64,000 nucleotides of DNA from contig NZ_FNTX01000002.1 in NCBI RefSeq assembly GCF_900105765.1, positions 1,488,001 to 1,552,000 on the forward strand, in the 5' to 3' direction. The notes beneath the pieces were generated by a model, which was given only the letters and a program-made list of their open reading frames with translations, was not told the DNA's origin and did not search any database. Numbering within the stretch: the stretch's first letter is position 1; each line of letters opens with the position of its first letter. The position numbers and the translations under genes are program-made. This document shows, piece by piece, positions 57,708-64,000 of this stretch. The stretch comes from Ruania alba. Lineage in GTDB: Bacteria > Actinomycetota > Actinomycetes > Actinomycetales > Beutenbergiaceae.

Positions 57708-57738
57708 TTGCCGCTCACCCTGGTGTGGGCGGTACAGT
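57708..57738 (+). promoter_or_regulatory. Promoter of the SRP RNA gene
   Basis: TTGCCG (57708-57713) and TACAGT (57733-57738) are separated by 19 bases. The predicted start near 57745 coincides with the 5' end of the SRP RNA stem. Confidence 0.55.
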
Positions 57739-57745
57739 GGATGCA

Positions 57746-57836
57746 GACCCCTCGTGTGGCGTCATCTCGCTGAACTCCCCCAGGGCCGGAAGGCAGCAAG
57801 GGCAGGCGGGCTCTGGCGGGTGCGCGAGGGGTCCTT
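57746..57836 (+). ncRNA. ffs: Signal recognition particle RNA (bacterial small, 4.5S type)
   Basis: The conserved apical loop GGGCCGGAAGGCAGCAAGGG is present at 57783-57802, with the GGAA tetraloop region and AGCA internal loop. The ends GACCCCTCG (57746-57754) and CGAGGGGTC (57825-57833) close the helix, and TTTT follows. The RNA binds Ffh to target nascent membrane proteins. Its place just before dnaX is typical in actinobacteria. Confidence 0.95.
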
Positions 57837-57930
57837 TTCTTCCCCGGCGGGGTTTGCGTTGCTGCCTCGATGCGGACCGGTGGTGGACCGTCTGGGCACG
57901 ATGTCGGTATAGGCGCCTATTGTGAGACGG

Positions 57931-60435
57931 GTGAGCACTGCGTTGTACCGCCGCTACCGGCCCGAGACGTTCGCCGACGTAATCGGTCAGGAGCACGTCA
58001 CGGCACCGTTGATGGCGGCGCTGGAGAATGACCGGATCACGCACGCCTATCTCTTCTCTGGTCCGCGGGGCTGTGGGAAGACCACCTCGGCGCGGATTCT
58101 CGCCCGATGTCTGAACTGCGCCCAGGGGCCGACTGCCACGCCCTGCGGGCAGTGCGACAGTTGCACCGGGCTCGCCCGCGGGGGCCCGGGGTCCCTGGAT
58201 GTGGTCGAGATGGACGCGGCGTCCCACGGCGGTGTGGATGATGCCCGCGAGCTTCGCGAGCGCGCGGCCTTCGCGCCGGCCCGCGATCGCTACAAGGTGT
58301 TCATCATCGATGAAGCGCACATGGTCACCCCGCAGGGGTTCAACGCCCTGCTGAAGCTGGTGGAAGAGCCGCCGCCACACGTGAAGTTCGTGTTCGCCAC
58401 CACGGAGCCGGAGAAAGTGATCGGGACGATCCGGTCCCGCACCCACCACTACCCGTTCCGTCTGGTGCCGCCGGACCGGCTCACCGCCTACCTGGACTCG
58501 CTCGCCACTGCCGAGCAGATCACCGTCGAGTCGGGGGTGCTGCCCCTGGTCGTGCGTGCCGGCGGGGGATCCGTCCGTGACTCGCTTTCCGTGCTCGATC
58601 AGCTCATCGCGGGAGCGTCCGACGGTGAGGTCGGGTACGAGCGAGCTGTCGCCCTGCTCGGGTTCACCCACGGCACCCTGCTCGATGACACGGTGGAGGC
58701 GCTCGCCGCGCGGGACGGAGGCAGTCTGTTCCGCGTCGTGGACCGGGTGATCGGCTCCGGACACGCCCCGCGGCGGTTCGTCGAGGACCTGCTGGAGCGG
58801 CTCCGGGACCTGATCGTGGTGCGGGCAGCCGGGGAGAACGCCCAGACCGTGCTGCGCGCTGTGCCCGAGGACCAGCTCGAGCGGATGCGCGCCCAAGCTG
58901 GGCACCTCGGCGCCCATGTGCTCTCCCGCAGCGCTGACCTGGTGAACGAGGCGCTCACCGAGATGACGGGCGCCACCTCACCGCGCCTCCAGCTGGAGCT
59001 GCTGTGTGCGCGGTTGCTGCTGCCCGCCGCCGACGATGGTGTGGACGGCTTCGGTGCCCGGCTGGACCGGCTCGAAGGGGCCGCCGCCGGGGGAGCGGTC
59101 CCCGCACCTCAGCCGGGACCACCGGCCGCTCCGCCGTCGAACCGCCCCACTACACCCGAGACCCCCGCTCCGGGACCGATCACCTCGCCGCCGAGCGCAC
59201 CGCGTCCCGCCCCGACGGCGGACTCGGATGCCGAGCCGCAGGGTCGGCCGAACGCGGTTCCTGAGCCCAACGCGTCGTCGAATCGAACACCCGAGCCGGC
59301 CCCGGAACCTCAGCCGCCACGGGCGCCTGAGCACGCCCCCAGCGCGTCCTCGTCGAGCGTTCCGCCGGCCGCACCCGCCACGCCGGAGCCTGCACCGACC
59401 GAACCAGCACCGACCGTGCCGGAGCAGCCACCCGCAGCGGCACCCGCGCAGGCCCCGGACACCGGTGCGGGAATGACCGCCGATCAGGTACGCCGACGGT
59501 GGCCCGAGGTGTTGGAGACCCTCACCCGCGTCAAGCGCACCACATGGGCGCTCATCTCCCAGGATGCCCAGGTCGTGGGTCTGACCGCGGACACGCTGAC
59601 CCTCGGCTTCTCCACCTCCGGCCTGGCCTCCACGTTCCGCAACGGTGGGCACACCGACTTCTTGGCCCGGGCGCTGCAAGAGACCCTGGGACTGACCGTA
59701 CGGATCGAGCCGATCGTCACCGACGGGTCGGCACCGACCCCGCCCGCACCAGCAGCACCGCCGGCGCCGTCGGCGGACTGGGGGCCTGCCGGTGGCGCCA
59801 GCCCGGCTCCGGCGCCGCAGAATGGTCCGTCGACAGCCCGTCCGGCCTCGTCGAACGTGCGCCCGACGAGCACACCGCCACCCGCCACGTCACACGACTC
59901 GGGAGGCGCCAGCGCCGCACCACCGTGGGACGAGCCCGGCTCCGATAGTTCCGACCCCGACGACTCCGCCGATGCGGAGGGTGACCCACACCGTCCATCG
60001 TCCGTAGCACCGGCTTCGACCCCGCTCGACGGCGCACCCGCGGCAGAAGCGGGAGCACCACCGGCGGATCCGGTCACCCAGGCCGAGCCGACACCTGTCA
60101 CACCTGCTGATGACGAGATCCCGCCGGCTGAACCGCCCGAGGACCCCTACGCGCCCGGGCCGCCCCCTGGATCGACGCCCGGCGCCTCGCCACGGGACCA
60201 GGCCCTCCAGGCCGCACGCGAGGCAGCCACGGCCTCACCACGCCGACCCGAGACACAAGCTGAGGCACCCCCGGCAACGGACGGGACGCCGTCGGGGTTC
60301 GACGACGACACACCGGACCCGAACGACCCCGACATCGAATCCACAGGACTGGTGGGCGCCCCCCTGGTGGCGCGCCTGCTCGGCGGGACCGTGATCGACG
60401 AGATCGTCGAGCACCCGGACGGGAGTGAACAATGA
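57931..60435 (+). CDS. dnaX: DNA polymerase III subunit gamma/tau
   Basis: An 834-residue clamp-loader ATPase. It starts [20 protein letters not shown], then Walker [21 protein letters not shown], the four-cysteine zinc module ([19 protein letters not shown]), Walker [12 protein letters not shown], and the sensor region [12 protein letters not shown] long Pro/Ala-rich linker (about residues 375-510) precedes a tau-type polymerase-binding domain ([20 protein letters not shown]), and a second low-complexity acidic region follows. The GTG at 57931 is chosen because homologues start at [10 protein letters not shown]; a GTG three codons earlier is possible. TATTGT lies seven bases upstream, allowing a leaderless start. 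It overlaps recR by four bases. Confidence 0.96.
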   Translation: MSTALYRRYRPETFADVIGQEHVTAPLMAALENDRITHAYLFSGPRGCGKTTSARILARCLNCAQGPTATPCGQCDSCTGLARGGPGSLDVVEMDAASHGGVDDARELRERAAFAPARDRYKVFIIDEAHMVTPQGFNALLKLVEEPPPHVKFVFATTEPEKVIGTIRSRTHHYPFRLVPPDRLTAYLDSLATAEQITVESGVLPLVVRAGGGSVRDSLSVLDQLIAGASDGEVGYERAVALLGFTHGTLLDDTVEALAARDGGSLFRVVDRVIGSGHAPRRFVEDLLERLRDLIVVRAAGENAQTVLRAVPEDQLERMRAQAGHLGAHVLSRSADLVNEALTEMTGATSPRLQLELLCARLLLPAADDGVDGFGARLDRLEGAAAGGAVPAPQPGPPAAPPSNRPTTPETPAPGPITSPPSAPRPAPTADSDAEPQGRPNAVPEPNASSNRTPEPAPEPQPPRAPEHAPSASSSSVPPAAPATPEPAPTEPAPTVPEQPPAAAPAQAPDTGAGMTADQVRRRWPEVLETLTRVKRTTWALISQDAQVVGLTADTLTLGFSTSGLASTFRNGGHTDFLARALQETLGLTVRIEPIVTDGSAPTPPAPAAPPAPSADWGPAGGASPAPAPQNGPSTARPASSNVRPTSTPPPATSHDSGGASAAPPWDEPGSDSSDPDDSADAEGDPHRPSSVAPASTPLDGAPAAEAGAPPADPVTQAEPTPVTPADDEIPPAEPPEDPYAPGPPPGSTPGASPRDQALQAAREAATASPRRPETQAEAPPATDGTPSGFDDDTPDPNDPDIESTGLVGAPLVARLLGGTVIDEIVEHPDGSEQ

Positions 60436-61037
60436 GCGCCTACGACGGTGTGGTGCAGGAACTGATCGATGAGCTCGGTCAGCTGCCGGGGGTGGGCCCG
60501 AAGAGTGCCCAGCGGATCGCCTTCCACATCCTCTCCACTGACACCGAGCGGGTACAACGCCTGGCCACCGCGCTCACCGAGGTGAAAGCACGGGTCCGGT
60601 TCTGCGAGATCTGCGGAAACGTGGCCGAGGAAGCGCGGTGCCGGATCTGCCGCGACCCACGCCGCAACCCGGCGCTGCTCTGCGTGGTCGAGGAGGCCAA
60701 GGACGTGGTGGCCATCGAACGCACCCGGGAGTTCCGCGGCCGCTACCACGTGCTCGGCGGCGCCATCAATCCGATCGATGGCGTGGGTCCGGACGATCTG
60801 CGCATCCGGGAACTGATGACGCGGCTGGCTGATGGCGAGGTGGAGGAGATCATCATCGCCACCGATCCGAACGTGGAGGGCGAGGCGACGGCCACCTACC
60901 TCACCCGGATGCTGCGTCCGATGGGACTGACTGTCTCCCGACTCGCCTCCGGCCTGCCCGTGGGTGGAGACTTGGAGTACGCCGACGAGATCACCCTCGG
61001 CCGAGCGTTCGAGGGGAGGAGGAGCATCGATGTCTGA
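60432..61037 (+). CDS. recR: Recombination mediator protein RecR
   Basis: A 201-residue protein of standard length. The helix-hairpin-helix region is [17 protein letters not shown], the zinc finger is [18 protein letters not shown], and the Toprim domain has [14 protein letters not shown] and [17 protein letters not shown]. RecR works with RecF and RecO to load RecA on gapped DNA. The ATG overlaps the dnaX stop (ATGA), and the next gene begins inside its 3' end. Confidence 0.97.
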   Translation: MSAYDGVVQELIDELGQLPGVGPKSAQRIAFHILSTDTERVQRLATALTEVKARVRFCEICGNVAEEARCRICRDPRRNPALLCVVEEAKDVVAIERTREFRGRYHVLGGAINPIDGVGPDDLRIRELMTRLADGEVEEIIIATDPNVEGEATATYLTRMLRPMGLTVSRLASGLPVGGDLEYADEITLGRAFEGRRSIDV

Positions 61038-61608
61038 ACAGCTGGAGCTGGATTCGGATCTGCGTGTGCTGGGCACCGCCACCGCCGCCGTGTCCGAACG
61101 CTATCTGCAGACCGTGCGCGAGGTGGCCTCGGGTGCTACCCCGGAGGCAGCGATCCCGTTGCTGCTGCTCGCCGTCTCCGACCTCACCGCGGCTGGTGCC
61201 CGGTTGGGCGCCATCGTGGACGTGGTCCCGGCCGAGCGATTCGAGCCCGACGACGGCCCTGACCCGGACATGGAGCCGCTGCGCCTCTCCCTGGCGAACC
61301 TTCTCGAGGGGGTGGACGAGTACCACGAGGTGTCCGACCCGCTGGTGTCCACCGAGGTGACCGTGGGCAGCCTCAGCAACGACCTGGCTGACGTCGCCCA
61401 GGCGCTGATGGTCGGGTTGAAGCACCACCGCGCCGGGCACGCGTCCGAGGCGCTGTGGTGGTGGCAGTTCTCCTACCTGTCCGACTGGGGCGAGCGTGCG
61501 GCCAGTGCCACGCGGGTGCTGCTCGGCTTGATCGCGCACCTGCGGCTCGACGTGGACCCGGACGTGGCCGGTGAGGCCGAGTTCGAGGCGCTGCACTCCG
61601 CCGACTGA
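61030..61608 (+). CDS. DUF5063 family protein
   Basis: A 192-residue helical acidic protein: [20 protein letters not shown], then [40 protein letters not shown] and [20 protein letters not shown], a pattern I associate with DUF5063 proteins found after recR in actinobacteria. It has no catalytic motif. GAGGGGAGGAGG precedes the ATG, which lies within the end of recR, so it belongs to the dnaX-recR operon. Function unknown. Confidence 0.88.
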   Translation: MSEQLELDSDLRVLGTATAAVSERYLQTVREVASGATPEAAIPLLLLAVSDLTAAGARLGAIVDVVPAERFEPDDGPDPDMEPLRLSLANLLEGVDEYHEVSDPLVSTEVTVGSLSNDLADVAQALMVGLKHHRAGHASEALWWWQFSYLSDWGERAASATRVLLGLIAHLRLDVDPDVAGEAEFEALHSAD

Positions 61609-61671
61609 CCCCTCGAGCAGTTCCTGGCCTTTCGAATCGGGTTCGGCTCGCCGTGGTGGAAGACTCTCCGC

Positions 61672-62493
61672 GTGCCCGAGTTCCTTGACGCGACCTTCAC
61701 CCTGCCGGGATCAGCCGGCCTCGAGCTCACGGTGTGGACCGTGTTGCTGCTCGCCCTCGCCGGTCTGGCTGCAGGTTTCGTGGACGCCGTGGTGGGAGGC
61801 GGTGGACTGATCCAGCTGCCGGCCCTGTTGCTCGTTCCCGGGATCAGTCCGGTGCAGGCGCTCGCCACGAACAAGGTGGGCAGCATCATGGGCACCTCCA
61901 CCAGTTCGCTCACTTACTACCGGCGGGTGCACCCCGACCTGCGCACTGCGGCACCGATGGCGATCGCGGCACTGTTGGCCGCCGTCGGGGGAGCGGCGCT
62001 CGCCGCGAACATCCCGGCCGAGGCGTTCAAGCCGATCATCATCGTGGTGTTGGTGGCCGTGGCGGTCTACACGGTGGCCAAGCCGAAGGTCGGGGTTTCG
62101 ACGGACCTGCGCTGGACGGGGAACCACCATTACGGCATGGCGATGCTCGTCGGCGCCACGATCGGGGCCTACGACGGCCTGCTCGGGCCGGGGACGGGGA
62201 GTTTTCTCGTGATCGGGCTGGTCAGCGTGCTCGGCTATGCCTTCCTCCCGGCGACGGCGTTGGCCAAGATCGTGAACTTCGCCACCAACCTCGGGGCGCT
62301 CGCGTTCTTCGTTCCGCACGGGGCGGTGCTGTGGGGGATCGGGCTGCTGGTGGGCACGGCCAACATGGTCGGTGCCTATCTTGGGGCCCGCACGGCAGTG
62401 GCACGAGGGAGCCGATTCATCCGGATCGCCTTCGTGGTCGTGGTGGCGGTGCTGATCATCAAGCTCGGCTGGGACGTCGCGCACGGTCGCTGA
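61672..62493 (+). CDS. TSUP (TauE/SafE) family membrane exporter
   Basis: A 273-residue protein with eight or so membrane segments. The family motif appears twice: LAGLAAGFVDAVVGGGGLIQLPALLLVPG in pieces GFVDAVVGGGGLIQLP early, and GATIGAYDGLLGPGTGSFLV in the second half. VQALATNKVGSIMGTSTSSL follows the first copy. TSUP proteins export sulfite, sulfoacetate or related organic anions. The GTG start is 63 bases after the DUF5063 gene. Given the sulfur-linked genes in the window a sulfur anion is plausible but not shown. Confidence 0.92.
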   Translation: MPEFLDATFTLPGSAGLELTVWTVLLLALAGLAAGFVDAVVGGGGLIQLPALLLVPGISPVQALATNKVGSIMGTSTSSLTYYRRVHPDLRTAAPMAIAALLAAVGGAALAANIPAEAFKPIIIVVLVAVAVYTVAKPKVGVSTDLRWTGNHHYGMAMLVGATIGAYDGLLGPGTGSFLVIGLVSVLGYAFLPATALAKIVNFATNLGALAFFVPHGAVLWGIGLLVGTANMVGAYLGARTAVARGSRFIRIAFVVVVAVLIIKLGWDVAHGR

Positions 62494-62621
62494 CCCGGTG
62501 CAGCGCGTCTTCGCTTTGGCGAGTGTGAGGTGCGTCATACCGAGATCCGGACGGGCCGCCGCCAAGGACCGGTGCGGCCTTTACCATTGATTGTCCAGTT
62601 CTCTACCCCCCGGAGCGCCCA

Positions 62622-64000
<1,379 letters not shown>

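Overview
The window is about 70% GC, densely packed, and reads as a chromosomal stretch of a Gram-positive actinobacterium. Support for this is the Lsr2 nucleoid protein, a SAM-IV riboswitch, many GTG starts, several candidate leaderless genes, 4-base ATGA/GTGA gene overlaps, and the actinobacterial order ffs-dnaX-recR-DUF5063 followed by ask-asd. The order Micrococcales is a reasonable inference, but genus cannot be read from the sequence.

Layout. 1-8.2 kb: the end of a citrate synthase-like gene, an SMP-30 lactonase, then a sugar-uptake operon on the minus strand (binding lipoprotein, two permeases, GH1 beta-glucosidase, LacI repressor) with tandem LacI-type operators at its promoter. 8.2-14.5 kb: TRIC-type channel, a DUF1266-like protein, lsr2, three overlapping genes for anchored beta-rich proteins, a polytopic membrane protein and an alpha/beta hydrolase. 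14.6-21.1 kb: a class V aminotransferase under a SAM-IV riboswitch, an FGGY sugar kinase, and a large ATPase-LuxR regulator. 21.1-24.7 kb: a four-gene thiazole/oxazole (TOMM/YcaO) modification locus whose first gene encodes a multi-pass membrane protein with a near-homopolymeric cysteine stretch close to its N-terminus. This is the most unusual item in the window.

24.7-32.3 kb: a frameshifted lipoprotein, a SAM-I riboswitch driving rhodanese and metZ-type homocysteine synthesis, a TPR-LuxR regulator, a tautomerase, upp, tadA and a sirtuin. 32.3-36 kb: tRNA-Ser(CGA) and an accessory stretch (DHFR-like reductase, YtrA-type regulator with membrane protein, two unknown genes of lower GC). 36-41.3 kb: a two-component system divergent from a lipoprotein (frameshifted) plus ABC exporter operon. 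42.3-54.5 kb: a type VII secretion locus with an EssC-like FHA/three-ATPase motor (frameshifted), an RDD-FHA membrane protein, a WXG100-like small protein, a second small helical protein, a candidate effector and accessory proteins. 54.6-57.4 kb: TetR regulator, a glutamine amidotransferase and small envelope proteins. 57.5-64 kb: tRNA-Ser(GGA), SRP RNA, dnaX, recR, a DUF5063 protein, a TSUP exporter, aspartate kinase and the start of asd.

Three themes cut across the window. Sulfur/methionine genes are under two different SAM riboswitch classes 10 kb apart. Both tRNA-Ser genes carry a perfect 19-20 bp hairpin and then a second copy of their own 3' end about 110 bp downstream. Three otherwise coherent genes are each broken by one single-base indel at or beside a homopolymer, which looks more like assembly error than decay.
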